The notes: a model not told the origin generated them from the letters alone. Shown: positions 24,504 to 33,232, counted from the first letter of the stretch. The stretch: DNA of 64,000 bases from Streptomyces sp. NBC_00620 (GCF_026341825.1 NZ_JAPENY010000001.1:2666001-2730000), one strand, 5' to 3'. A program made the numbers and translations.

Positions 24504-26202
24504 GGCTCAGTCAAGATTTCCGTGACGAGGTGACGTTGCGTTATATCGGTCAGGCCAGGAGGACCCGTTTGCGGAGTAGTGCGAAGCCCGCCCGGCCGTA
24601 CATCTGTCGCTTGAGCATCTTGATGCGGTTGACGTGTCCTTCGACTGGGCCGCTGCTCCAAGGAAGCGTCAGACCAGCCATGACGGCGTCGTGGTCACGC
24701 TGCAGTCCATCGGCGAAGGCATGCAACGTGGGCAGGTCATCGGCGTGGACGGCATCCATCCACGCCGGCAGGCGGTCGCCAGCAAGGTCGCGGACCATTT
24801 GGGCGAAGGTGTGCACGTGGCCGCGCACCGCATTCAACTCCGGGCAGTGCAGAAGTACATCAGTGAGTTGCAGCTGCTCTTCAAGGTGCAGTCGCTCGGG
24901 ATTCCACATGATCCAGTTAGCGACCTGCTGGGGCTTGAGAACCGGTGCCGGAGAACGGATCGAACCGAGCGAGGTGCGCAAAGGACGCAGATACCGGCGG
25001 ACCGCTTGCGGGGTGCGTCCCGGATAGCCCTGGGCCTGGATTTCACGGAACAGGCGCGCTGCATCAGTGCATCCCTCGTTCCAGCGCCGGATCAGGTACG
25101 GCTTGTAGTCATCCAGCCTCGTGCGACGAATCGCCCGCTCGACGAGCCCCTCGAGGTTCTCGCAGTTGGCATAACGGCCCGCGGTGTGTCGGGCCAGGCC
25201 CAGTTCCCGCCCGATCGCGCTGATCGTCCAACCCCGGGCCAATAATCGCTGAACTTCCCGGTGGCGCTCGCGTGTCCGGGTGACAAGCCATTTCTCCAAG
25301 CCGGTATCCGGATTCAGATTACCGGGCGGACTTGTGGCCATGCGGCGGTCGGAGGCCAGGTCCAACTCCGGTGCGGACAGACAGGAACGATGTGTGATCA
25401 CAGCCCGTTCGACGGCCGTGCGGAGGTTGTCCCACAGATGCCAGCGGTCAGCCACCTGCACGGCACCCGGAGCCCCGCTGCGCGCCGCCTCCGCATAACC
25501 ACCCGCGCGATCCCGGCAGATCACCTCGATACCGGGATGCCCGGAAAGCCAGATTGCCACCGTCTCCTTCTCCCGACCCGGCAACAGATCAACGACAGCA
25601 CGCGATTCCACATCGACCATTACGGTCCCGTATCTGCGTCCGCGCCTGGTCGCGAAGTCGTCCACGCCCAAAACCCGGGGCGTGGGCAGACGAGAATCAG
25701 GCAGCGCCATCACGGCATTCAGCAAGGTGACCCGGCTGACGACAATGTGCAGCACGGCGGCAAGACGCGCCCCGGCCCGGCCGGCCAGTGCAAGGGCAAT
25801 CGCCTGGACCACGCCCGCAAGTCCCACCGTGCGGCGTCCATAACGGATGGTCAGCCCGTCGACTTGCTCCGCGAACGTGCGACGGGCGCAAACTGCGGCA
25901 TCGCAGAACAACCGCCGCACGGACAAGTCGATAACGACCTGGCGCCCGCCGACGGCGGCATCGGCCAGATGCCGCCGATACCAGCTGTGGACCCGCCCAG
26001 AAGGAAGACCGCAGTTCGGACACGGAAGCACGCCTTCTCGGGAGCGGGCCACAACCCGCACCACGCCGTCCTCCACACTCACCCGTTCCACCAGCACCTT
26101 TTCCAGGTGCGGGAACACGATGCCCAGCAAATCAGCACACACCCCTGACCATGCCACCAGCGTGACGCAACGTCACCTCGTCACGGAAATCTTGACTGAG
26201 CC
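24504..26202 (-). mobile_element. Complete ISL3-family insertion sequence (1699 bp)
   Basis: Perfect 38-bp terminal inverted repeats occupy 24504-24541 and 26165-26202 (outer ends GGCTCAGTCAAGATTTCC). The 8-bp duplication TCTCGATG flanks both sides (24496-24503 and 26203-26210), the target length expected of ISL3 elements. A single intact transposase gene fills the element. Perfect ends, intact duplication and intact gene point to a recent, possibly still active, insertion into the IS630 transposase. Confidence 0.96.
24550..26157 (-). CDS. ISL3-family transposase
   Basis: 535 residues, full length for the family. An N-terminal zinc-binding region (CPNCG, later CDAAVC) precedes an HTH-like segment, then the DDE-type core: LGVDDFATRRGRRYG with the first Asp, VICRDRAGGYAEAA with the second, and SSGPVEGHVNRIKMLKRQMY with the Glu near the C-terminus. 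The insertion domain contains a second HTH (ARGWTISAIGRELGLARHT). No frameshifts. It lies between perfect ISL3 ends, so the element should be able to transpose itself. Confidence 0.96.
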   Translation of the reverse strand: MAWSGVCADLLGIVFPHLEKVLVERVSVEDGVVRVVARSREGVLPCPNCGLPSGRVHSWYRRHLADAAVGGRQVVIDLSVRRLFCDAAVCARRTFAEQVDGLTIRYGRRTVGLAGVVQAIALALAGRAGARLAAVLHIVVSRVTLLNAVMALPDSRLPTPRVLGVDDFATRRGRRYGTVMVDVESRAVVDLLPGREKETVAIWLSGHPGIEVICRDRAGGYAEAARSGAPGAVQVADRWHLWDNLRTAVERAVITHRSCLSAPELDLASDRRMATSPPGNLNPDTGLEKWLVTRTRERHREVQRLLARGWTISAIGRELGLARHTAGRYANCENLEGLVERAIRRTRLDDYKPYLIRRWNEGCTDAARLFREIQAQGYPGRTPQAVRRYLRPLRTSLGSIRSPAPVLKPQQVANWIMWNPERLHLEEQLQLTDVLLHCPELNAVRGHVHTFAQMVRDLAGDRLPAWMDAVHADDLPTLHAFADGLQRDHDAVMAGLTLPWSSGPVEGHVNRIKMLKRQMYGRAGFALLRKRVLLA

Positions 26203-26210
26203 TCTCGATG

Positions 26211-26735
26211 ACGCCGCCCACCACCCGCACCTGGTCCCGCCGTGGCCACACGCCCATTGTGCGGGTCCGCGGCCGCTCCCGCCGACGCCTATCGATCGCC
26301 GCCCTGACCTGCTACAAGCCCGGCCGGTCTTCCCGGCTGATCTACCGCCCCCGCCCCGATACCCGCCCGGACGGACGCAAGTCCTTTGCCTGGACCGACT
26401 ACCGCGACCTCATCCAGGCCGCCCACCACCAACTCGACGGTCCCATCGTGTTGGTATGGGACAACCTCAACACCCACCTCGCAGCAGGGATGCGCCGCTA
26501 CATAACCGAGCACGACTGGCTCACCGTCTACCAGTTGCCCTCCTACGCACCCGACCTCAACCCGGTCGAAGGCATCTGGTCCGTCCTCCGCCGCACCATC
26601 CTGGCCAACCGCGCGTTCGCCGACCCCGAGGACCTCATCACCACCGTCCGACAGGGCCTACGACGACTCCAGTACCGCAGCGACATACTCGACGGCTGCC
26701 TCGCAGGCACCGGACTCATCCGCACCCCGCCGTAA
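26211..26735 (+). pseudogene. IS630-family transposase, 3' part
   Basis: Resumes exactly in frame with the 5' part once the 1707 bp of ISL3 plus duplication are removed (…GFSM then TPPTTRTWSRRGHTP). VLVWDNLNTHLAAGM holds the second catalytic Asp and LPSYAPDLNPVEGIWSVL the final Glu, the IS630 DDE signature. It ends 1 base before the right terminal repeat. As split, it cannot make an active enzyme. Confidence 0.9.
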
Positions 26736-26760
26736 CGACATCACGCTTTGAAGGTCAGTA

Positions 26761-26976
26761 GCAGGCGTCTGACACAAGAGTCCATTGCGTTTCGACCCGG
26801 TCCCCATGCGAGCTGGCCACCTGTTTGAACCGGTTGACCACGAAGCCTAGCCATCTTGCTTCCCGATAGCTGGGTCCACCCTCACCCGCAAGGAGGCGAC
26901 TTCTGCACGTTCGGGTGACATGAGCACTGTCCAGTGGCAACATCTAAAGTGTGCTGGCGCGAACCTGGGAGACTGA
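26761..26976. other. Upstream region of the HEPN-STAND gene
   Basis: 216 bases from the IS630 target site to the next start codon. No ORF; base composition drops from the GC-rich IS to the low-GC gene. It must hold the promoter of the 26977 gene; I see only a weak -10-like TAAAGT near 26,945 and no clear repeat. Confidence 0.4.
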
Positions 26977-29682
26977 GTGATTCCGCATACTCGAATGACG
27001 CGTTCCAGACTTTACGTTCTGGTGGACTCGGTTGAATCCGATATGCGGAATTTTCTAGTCCGTTATGTCCTCGACCATATGGACGAAGAGTCTGCGCTGG
27101 GTCCCAATTACGGGAAAGCCGACTTGCGTCGCGAAGCTGATGGGCTGAGCGAGTCTGTTAGCGCAGTTCAATATCTGGACATGCGCGAAGCCTATGACGT
27201 ACTGAATAGGCATCGGGAGGTTCTTCCAACGGATCTCGGTCGAGAACTGCGAGAAAATACGCCATCCATGGATTCGCTTGTTCCCATCAGGAACCGAGTC
27301 ATGCATGGCCGGCCTCTGCAAGCTGGCGACCCTGAGACAGCCGTGAGTGTTTGCAGGAACTTTCAGACGCGATATTGGAATACGCTCAAAGGTATTGTGG
27401 ATCACCTAGACGCAGATCCAACCTGGGAACCAGCTTTTGAGAATCAGAGTCGACGTTCAGACAGAATTCTTCACAACCTGCCATTGTCAGAGTATGACGA
27501 GACTGGATTGATCGGTCGAGCCGAAGACTGCAAGAAGATCGTTTCTCATCTCGTCAAGCGGCGGGAATCGATGCTAACGATCACCGGTGAAGGAGGTATC
27601 GGAAAGACAGCCACAGCTCTGGAAGTGGCTTACTCGCTTGTCGATGACGTCGAGTCGCCCTATGAATGCATACTTTGGGTATCACTCAAGACGGAACGGC
27701 TCACCGCCTCTGGTGTAGTTGGAATCGTGAACTCCATTAGAGATCTAACCGGTGCCGCGAGGAAACTGGGGCAGGCGTTCGATACTGATTTTCGAGGAGG
27801 GGTAAATGAACTTGCAGAAGCTCTGGAGGGAATTGAAACTCTTCTCATTATTGACAACCTGGAGACCGTTGACGGCGAAGAGGTCATTGCACTCTATGAG
27901 CGGCTCCCGGATAGCGTGAATTACCTATTCACAAGTCGAGTCGGAGTGGGGCAATTTGAGCGTCGCATCCCTCTTGGTCCGTTGAAAGAGAAGGACGCGT
28001 CGAGCCTATTCCGTCAATTCGCACGTTCTAGGGATGTCTCTCGACTGGTACGTCTGGCTCCTAATACGGTCAAAGAAGTGGTTAAGAGGCTCAGGTTTAG
28101 CCCGTTGGCTATTAGGTGGTACGTTCTCTCTGTAGAGGCCGGAGAGCAACCCAACCTTGCACTGGAGAACCAGGAAGACCTCTTGGATTTCTGTGTAAGG
28201 TCAGTATATGAGGGGATGACGCCGAACACGCAAGGTGTCCTCTTAACGCTTTTTGCGCTCGAGAGGGACGTTACGTTCGATGAATTGGCCATCCTTACAG
28301 ATGTCTCAATTGATTCGTTGCGTCGGTCGATCCATGAACTTCTAAATGGTTCTATGGTTCGGCTCGACAATGATCCAGATGGCTCGCTTGTTTCGAGGGT
28401 AAGCCTCACAGAAGCAGCGAAGTCCTATCTGAGGCGAGTTGATACGCCGAACCCCGTTGCGGTCAACGCTATTCTTGAGAAAGAGCAAGAATTCAGACGT
28501 TCCGCCGAGCGTCGACGGAATGATGAAAAGGCGCGAAAGCTTGCACCCAATGTGGTGCGTACGCGCACAAGCAATGATGAACCGGTTGCGCACCTGCTTA
28601 GAAAAGCACTGTCAGAGTCGAAGGACGGCGTTTTCGGGCCTAGTCTTCACCTGGTTGAGCGGGCGCGATCCATGAGCCCTGACTTTTGGGAAGTGGATCG
28701 AGTCCAAGGCTTCATTCTTTCGGCTCAGGGTAACGTTGATGCGGCTACCTCTGCCTACCTCGCGGCACTTCGAAAAGTTAGGGCGAGCGACGATAGTCTT
28801 GCTGAGGCTGTTGTAGCGTATTTCTTTGCTGGTCATCTCGCGAGAAAAGCTCACGAAGTTCAGAAAGCCACGGACTATGCCCGGATCGCTCACGGATACT
28901 TCAATAGTCCGGAGACTGCCCAAACTCTCGGTTCGTATCTGACCTGGATGCTGGAGTTCAGTGAGGGCCAACATTTCCTTGAATGGGCCCTGGAGCGAGC
29001 TGAAGGCAGGATTAAACTAATCACCCTCACGGCTCTGGTCGACTCTTGGCGCCGTTGGTCTGAATACCTTCTTGATCACGAGCATCGGGCATTGGAAGCC
29101 GCGGACAAGGCTCAAGCTGGGTTTTCAATCGGGGATCAAGAAATCCGAGGCGGGATTTCTGATCTACGCCTTTTCGATGCCGTGTTGGAAAGTTTCTCCC
29201 ACTATATTCGATGTGTTACTTCGCCGGGTGTCGATGGCGCTGTGAGGGACCAGCAGACTGCGCGCATGATAAAGCGCGTCAGTACGCAACTTTTTGCTTT
29301 CGAGGCCTGTCGAGGGTGGCGTCATTTCCCGGGTCACGTAGTGAAACTGAGGCGTACATCCAGCAATCCTGAAATTCAGGATTTGTGCGATCGAATCTTG
29401 GAATATGCTCGACCTGCAACCGACTCAGAAGCGGCTACTCAGGAGTCGCAGCGGGACGAGATAGCCGAGGGGGTGGTGAAAGCGTGGTGTGAGACCTACG
29501 GGTTTATCGCTCATCCTCGGTTCCCTAAGGATGTATTCTTTCATGGATCATCTGTGGAGAATCGCCCGGAGGAAGGCTTGGGTGACCTGACCGGCCAGGT
29601 AGTTCGATTCATTCCCAAAATCGAAGCTGATGGGCGGGTTCGGTCCAATTGGGTACAAATTATTCGAGGTGATCTCAAGTGA
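26977..29682 (+). CDS. HEPN (Swt1-like) - STAND/NB-ARC ATPase - helical repeat - cold-shock-like protein, candidate antiphage gene
   Basis: 901 residues from GTG 26977 (GGGAG upstream). Residues ~10-140 resemble a Swt1-type HEPN domain; VPIRNRVMHGRPL contains R105-x4-H110, the RNase signature of active HEPN proteins. Residues ~175-400 form a STAND/NB-ARC module: LIGRAEDC, P-loop GEGGIGKT (204-211), Walker B LLIIDNLETV (289-298), TSR sensor (319-321) and a GLPLA-like FSPLAIR. A winged-helix-like stretch (~415-485) and a long alpha-helical, TPR-like region (~535-800) would be the sensor. The last ~70 residues match a cold-shock fold (GVVKAWCETYGFI, KDVFFHGSSV), suggesting nucleic-acid binding. 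G+C is about 47% at 27001-27060, far below the host. It lies between IS elements and an integrative-element remnant. Confidence 0.8.
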   Translation: MIPHTRMTRSRLYVLVDSVESDMRNFLVRYVLDHMDEESALGPNYGKADLRREADGLSESVSAVQYLDMREAYDVLNRHREVLPTDLGRELRENTPSMDSLVPIRNRVMHGRPLQAGDPETAVSVCRNFQTRYWNTLKGIVDHLDADPTWEPAFENQSRRSDRILHNLPLSEYDETGLIGRAEDCKKIVSHLVKRRESMLTITGEGGIGKTATALEVAYSLVDDVESPYECILWVSLKTERLTASGVVGIVNSIRDLTGAARKLGQAFDTDFRGGVNELAEALEGIETLLIIDNLETVDGEEVIALYERLPDSVNYLFTSRVGVGQFERRIPLGPLKEKDASSLFRQFARSRDVSRLVRLAPNTVKEVVKRLRFSPLAIRWYVLSVEAGEQPNLALENQEDLLDFCVRSVYEGMTPNTQGVLLTLFALERDVTFDELAILTDVSIDSLRRSIHELLNGSMVRLDNDPDGSLVSRVSLTEAAKSYLRRVDTPNPVAVNAILEKEQEFRRSAERRRNDEKARKLAPNVVRTRTSNDEPVAHLLRKALSESKDGVFGPSLHLVERARSMSPDFWEVDRVQGFILSAQGNVDAATSAYLAALRKVRASDDSLAEAVVAYFFAGHLARKAHEVQKATDYARIAHGYFNSPETAQTLGSYLTWMLEFSEGQHFLEWALERAEGRIKLITLTALVDSWRRWSEYLLDHEHRALEAADKAQAGFSIGDQEIRGGISDLRLFDAVLESFSHYIRCVTSPGVDGAVRDQQTARMIKRVSTQLFAFEACRGWRHFPGHVVKLRRTSSNPEIQDLCDRILEYARPATDSEAATQESQRDEIAEGVVKAWCETYGFIAHPRFPKDVFFHGSSVENRPEEGLGDLTGQVVRFIPKIEADGRVRSNWVQIIRGDLK

Positions 29683-29703
29683 CGGCCATGGCGCAATGTA
29701 GGC

Positions 29704-29749
29704 TGGCGCCCCGGCAGGATTTGAACCTGCGGCATCCGATTCAGGAGAG
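29704..29749 (-). other. 3'-half tRNA-Arg(CCT)-like remnant, probable attachment-site copy
   Basis: Read on the minus strand this gives an anticodon-loop-like CTCCTGA, a complete T arm (GCAGGTTCAAATCCTGC) and an acceptor strand ending CCA. It aligns in the same orientation with the 3' half of the intact tRNA-Arg(CCT) at 33866-33941, with several differences and one indel. There is no 5' half, so it is not a functional tRNA gene. Such 3' tRNA copies mark attachment sites of tRNA-integrating elements. Confidence 0.65.
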
Positions 29750-30402
29750 ACACGGGGGGGAGTGGGACCGCTGAGCTTAGGCTTCGATACCCAGTACGGC
29801 ACTCGGCAAATGGACCGCAGAGAAATCCCATTGACCGTGGCTGACCTCTGTATCTGGCACGGCTGTGGCACGAACCTCAGCCGACGACAGTCAGCCACGA
29901 TGGCGGGTAGGCCGACCGACCACGCACGCGTATGCCTCGCTGTACCCCCATTGGCCTCAGCCACGCAATTGGCTTGTGGCGTCGACGAGAGTCCTCGTTG
30001 GTGGGCCGTTTTCCGTGATTCCCTGCCATACTCGAGCTGCTCAAGGTCGGTGTAGCGGCTTTAAGGTGGCGCTGCTTTGGCGCGGTGATCATGGCCGCAA
30101 GCTTCCGGCGCGTCGGGCAGTCTGTTCCCCTTCTTTGTCAGCAAGCGGCTGTTTGCTGTGCGCGCGGCACGGGCGCCGGCCGGGCTGGAGCGGGACGCAG
30201 GCAGGAGCGCAGGCCCGGCCGGGGGCCGTGCCGCGCGCGGGGAGCGGAGCGAGCCGCCTTGAACCAGTAGAGAAAGTTGTAACTCAGTCGGGCGAGTGGG
30301 GCTTGTCGTGTCTCGGTTGATGCTTGGCGCAGCGGTTGCAGCTGGTGCGTGATGCTCGCTGGGGTTCAGGTGCTTTGGCCTACGCTTCGGCTCATGGGGG
30401 CT
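29750..30402. other. 650-base stretch without a recognisable gene
   Basis: Short open frames exist on both strands but none has convincing codon bias, ribosome site or family resemblance. The part 30150-30260 is extremely GC-rich with GCGCGG/CCGCGC-type short repeats. Probably leftover element sequence. Confidence 0.5.
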
Positions 30403-31080
30403 ATGAACTGGAGCGGTGTCCGTAAGCGAGTTGCGGAGTTGGCGCGTGCGGATCGGGCACGGCAAGTCTTTGGAGCCTGGGACCGGTACGGGGCCCGTGG
30501 TCATCACTTCCGGCTTGCTGATCCGCTGTCAGAGTCGGACGTCAGTGAAGCTGAGGCTCAGCGGGGCGTTTTGCTACCGGAGGACTACCGGGGGTTTCTG
30601 CTTGAGGTTGGTGCTGGCGGTGCTGGGCCGGGCTACGGAGTGAGCTCCTTGAGCCGGAGCGACGCCGGGTGGCTGTGGACCGAAGTAGATGGCGGCATGT
30701 CGCATGACCGGTTGCGGGTCCCTTTCTCTGCCGCGGAGGAAAGCGCACGGGTCCAGGCCGAGCACAGTGCCAAGGAACCTGTGGAGTCTGCCTTTGCGGT
30801 TGAGGACGCGTTCCGTGAGGCCTATCGAGCCTGGCTGGAGGAGGATGAGGCGCTCTTCGACTGGTCGACGTCCGGTGCGGTGAACCTCAGTCACGAGGGT
30901 TGCGGTTACTGCTCCTGGCTGGTCGTCTCTGGTCCGGAGCGTGGCCGTATGTGGCTTGATGAGCGTGCGGGAGACGGCACCTTCCATCCCCTCGGAGCGC
31001 CGCACGTGCCGGTCGAGTTTGCGGGTTGGTACCTCGACTGGGTCGAGACGTCCGAAGCTGCGGCCCGACGCCATCGCTAG
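30403..31080 (+). CDS. SMI1/KNR4 (SUKH-1) family protein
   Basis: About 225 residues from ATG 30403 (MNWSGVRKRVAELA); earlier ATGs at 30394 and 30349 are possible and the ribosome site is weak. LSESDVSEAEAQRGVLLPED, followed by YRGFLLEVGAGGAGPGYGV, is the SUKH hallmark. SUKH proteins are best known as immunity proteins against polymorphic toxins, though many Streptomyces members are stand-alone. No toxin gene is adjacent. Its place in the integrative-element remnant suggests an orphan immunity or defence cargo. Confidence 0.8.
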   Translation: MNWSGVRKRVAELARADRARQVFGAWDRYGARGHHFRLADPLSESDVSEAEAQRGVLLPEDYRGFLLEVGAGGAGPGYGVSSLSRSDAGWLWTEVDGGMSHDRLRVPFSAAEESARVQAEHSAKEPVESAFAVEDAFREAYRAWLEEDEALFDWSTSGAVNLSHEGCGYCSWLVVSGPERGRMWLDERAGDGTFHPLGAPHVPVEFAGWYLDWVETSEAAARRHR

Positions 31081-31445
31081 CCAGGCTTGAACTCCGTTAC
31101 GCAGTCCGGGAGTTCTCCAGCAAAGCGATGTGCGAGCGGCAGGAAGAGCACGGGGCGGATCGTCCATGTGATGCGGGTGTTGGTGTGCGTGACGGAGACG
31201 GTGCAGGGCTCGGAGCACAGGAGGGCTCTCCTTGTCTCGGCGCGGCCTTCGTACAGCCAGGCCCATGCCTCGTCGGAGGCTTCTGGGTCGAGTGCTGGTG
31301 AGATGGTGCGGAGCGCGACTGCGACCCATCTGTCTGCCTGGGGTGCCGAGTAGGCGTCGAAGGATGCCAGGAGGGACGGCCGTCCCGGCTCGGTAATGTC
31401 TTCGGTCCAGCACTCGCACCAGTAGCCGCGGCGGGGCTTGTCCAT
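31077..31445 (-). CDS. Hypothetical protein of integrative-element type
   Basis: 122 residues from ATG 31445; the start shares its A with the TGA stop of the upstream ATP-binding protein (TGATG), so the pair is translationally coupled. GYWCECWTEDITEPGRPSLL and ALRTISPALDPEASDEAWAW are readable segments. I do not know the family. Its stop overlaps the end of the SUKH gene by 4 bases (convergent). Confidence 0.6.
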   Translation of the reverse strand: MDKPRRGYWCECWTEDITEPGRPSLLASFDAYSAPQADRWVAVALRTISPALDPEASDEAWAWLYEGRAETRRALLCSEPCTVSVTHTNTRITWTIRPVLFLPLAHRFAGELPDCVTEFKPG

Positions 31446-31873
31446 CAGCACGGGTGACCTCCTGGCCGAGCGTCGATGAAGAGTTCCGCGGTGACCGTGT
31501 AGCCGCCGTTGCTGTCGTGGACCACGACCCGGTGGGCGATCGCGCTGACCATGCCTAAGCCCCGGCCGTGCTCGGCGTCGTCGCCTTGGTGCTCGACCTT
31601 CGGGGCAGTGCCGTTACCCCCGTCGTCCGTGACCGAGAGGGCGACCATCTGCGAGGACACCGCGAGTGCCAGATGGAAACTGCCCGACTCCTGACCACTT
31701 GCCGTGTGGAGGATCGCGTTCGTGCTCAGCTCGCTCACGATCACCTCCGCGTCCTCGGCCAGGGGTGAGCCTCTGAGGATGTCCCGCGTCCAGCGGCGCG
31801 CTCGGCTGACCTCTTCAGGGAAACCTGGGCAAGTGAGCCCCCAGACCCGCGCAGTGCTCGTATACTCGTGCAT
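31445..31873 (-). CDS. Small ATP-binding (HATPase_c, RsbW-like) regulatory protein
   Basis: 142 residues from ATG 31873 with AAAGGA upstream. The GHKL ATPase boxes are visible: N box VSELSTNAILHTA, G1 VTDDGGN, G2 HGRGLGMV. Streptomyces encode many such stand-alone anti-sigma/anti-anti-sigma-type kinases, and one is common in pSAM2-like elements near the NUDIX and GntR genes. A palindrome-like GTATACTCGTGCATAC (31860-31875) overlaps the start codon and may be regulatory. Confidence 0.82.
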   Translation of the reverse strand: MHEYTSTARVWGLTCPGFPEEVSRARRWTRDILRGSPLAEDAEVIVSELSTNAILHTASGQESGSFHLALAVSSQMVALSVTDDGGNGTAPKVEHQGDDAEHGRGLGMVSAIAHRVVVHDSNGGYTVTAELFIDARPGGHPC

Positions 31874-31919
31874 ACAAGTTCCTTTATGCTGGTAGGCCGC
31901 CGTGTGCAGCGGGTTCGGG

Positions 31920-32360
31920 CTAGACGAGTTTCACGCCGTCGTGGGCGCGGATGGCCGGCGGGGATGCCCCGTCGAGGGAGTCGAGTGCGTCCAGGACGCG
32001 GATCGCGTATGCCTCGTCGGCGAGTTCGGTGACTTCTTCGCGGGTGGCCCAGCGCAGTGCGCGGGTCTCATCGCCGGTGGTGGGCGTGCCGTCGGCGGCC
32101 TCACAACGGAAGACCAGAGAGACGATCAAGCCCGTCATGTTCTTGTAGACGCCGGTGAGGGTCGCGGGAAGCATGATCTTGATGCCGGTTTCTTCGAGGA
32201 CTTCTCGTTGGAGTGCCTCGGGAATGGTTTCGTCGCGTTCGAGGATGCCGCCCGGGGGTTCCCACTGGCCGTTGTCGCGGCGCTTGATCAAAAGGGCCCG
32301 GCGCTGGTCGTCGACAATGACTCCGGCAACGCTCACGGAGTGCGGACGGTCAGTGCTCAC
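31920..32360 (-). CDS. NUDIX hydrolase (integrative-element type)
   Basis: 146 residues from GTG 32360 (MSTDRPHSVSVAGVIV); an upstream in-frame start at 32417 is less likely. The Nudix box GGILERDETIPEALQREVLE-ETGI has all required Gly, Glu and Arg positions, so it should hydrolyse a nucleoside-diphosphate derivative. NUDIX genes divergent from a KorSA-like GntR gene are a standard feature of pSAM2-type elements, where their role is unclear. The 83-base gap to the GntR gene holds the candidate KorSA-type operator. Confidence 0.88.
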   Translation of the reverse strand: MSTDRPHSVSVAGVIVDDQRRALLIKRRDNGQWEPPGGILERDETIPEALQREVLEETGIKIMLPATLTGVYKNMTGLIVSLVFRCEAADGTPTTGDETRALRWATREEVTELADEAYAIRVLDALDSLDGASPPAIRAHDGVKLV

Positions 32361-32411
32361 GTTCCTCGGCCCTCTCAGGTGGCTAGGCTCTCCACCGTAG
32401 CAACAAAACTC

Positions 32412-32428
32412 GCCCACTCGTCTAGATA
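32412..32428 (+). promoter_or_regulatory. Candidate KorSA/GntR operator copy 1
   Basis: GCCCACTCGTCTAGATA just upstream of the GntR start. Its first 13 bases recur exactly, inverted, at 33599-33611. The position between the divergent NUDIX and GntR genes suits an autoregulatory operator. Confidence 0.55.
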
Positions 32429-32443
32429 CCTAAAGGAGTAAAC

Positions 32444-33232
32444 GTGACCTCACTCCCGACCAGCCAGCTCGGCGATCTGGACCCCACGAGCGATCGTGCG
32501 GTGTTCCGGCAGATCGCCGACCAGCTGCGCGAGGCCATCGACCGTGGGCGATTCACCGAAGGCGAAAAGCTGCCCTCGGAAGCCGAGCTCGTCGACCACT
32601 ACGGGGTATCCCGTATGACGGTCCGAAACTCCTTCTCCATCCTCCAGGGCGAGGGCCTGGTGCACGCGGAGCACGGCAAGGGCGTCTTCGTACGGCCGCG
32701 CCCGCCCGTCCGCCGGCTGGCCTCCGACCGGTTCGCCCGGCGCCACCGCGAGCAGGGGAAGTCCGCGTTCATCGTCGAGGCCGACGCTGCGGGAAGTCAT
32801 CCTCAGGTCGACAGCCTTGAGGTCAAGGAGGAAAAGGCCAGCCAGGACATCTCCGCGCGGCTCGGCTCCGTGCGACGCGTGCTCGCTCGGCGGCGCCGGT
32901 ATCTGCTCGACGGAAAGCCGGTCGAGTTCGCCACCTCCTACCTCCCGCTCGACATCGCGCGGGACACCCCGATCGCCAAACCCAACCCAGGTCCCGGCGG
33001 CATCTACGCCCGCCTTGAGGAACTCGGCCACCGCCTCGACCACTTCGAGGAAGAGATCCGCGCCCGGATGCCCTCGCCGACCGAGGTCAAAACGCTCCGG
33101 CTGGCCGCAGGTGTGCCGGTGATCCACCTCATCCGTACCGCCTTCGATACGGAAGGGCGGGCCGTGGAAGTCTGCGACACCGTGATGGCGGCGGATGCGT
33201 ACGTGCTGTCGTACCAGCTCCCGGCGACGTGA
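32444..33232 (+). CDS. GntR-family regulator with UTRA domain (KorSA-like)
   Basis: 262 residues from GTG 32444 with AAAGGAG upstream. N-terminal winged helix (ADQLREAIDRGRFTEGEKLP, AELVDHYGVSRMTVRNSFSI) and C-terminal UTRA domain (RRRYLLDGKPVEFATSYLPL, IHLIRTAFDTEGRAVEVCDT). In pSAM2-like elements the KorSA repressor of this family keeps transfer and replication genes silent. Here those genes are absent, so it may be a relic or may control only the neighbouring genes. Its stop overlaps the next gene (GTGA). Confidence 0.9.
   Translation: MTSLPTSQLGDLDPTSDRAVFRQIADQLREAIDRGRFTEGEKLPSEAELVDHYGVSRMTVRNSFSILQGEGLVHAEHGKGVFVRPRPPVRRLASDRFARRHREQGKSAFIVEADAAGSHPQVDSLEVKEEKASQDISARLGSVRRVLARRRRYLLDGKPVEFATSYLPLDIARDTPIAKPNPGPGGIYARLEELGHRLDHFEEEIRARMPSPTEVKTLRLAAGVPVIHLIRTAFDTEGRAVEVCDTVMAADAYVLSYQLPAT

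Larger units (their letters stand above)
23506..26758 (+). mobile_element. IS630-type insertion sequence, interrupted by two other elements
   Basis: Ends 23506-23528 and 26736-26758 are inverted copies (22 of 23 match, starting CTGACCTTCAAAGCG). Each is flanked by TA (23504-23505 and 26759-26760), the target duplicated by IS630/Tc1-type elements. Removing the ISL3 insertion with one target copy (1707 bp) and the 392-bp insert leaves about 1.15 kb, the normal size of an IS630 member. The transposase is split but otherwise recognisable on both sides of the ISL3 copy. Confidence 0.92.

Noticed and set aside
29704..29749. Second complete tRNA gene
   Set aside because: Only the anticodon loop, T arm and acceptor 3' strand are present; D arm and 5' acceptor are missing, so it is treated as an attachment-site remnant.
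31445..32360. Toxin-antitoxin pair made by the ATP-binding and NUDIX genes
   Set aside because: Neither protein has toxin features and the set is a standard part of pSAM2-like elements.
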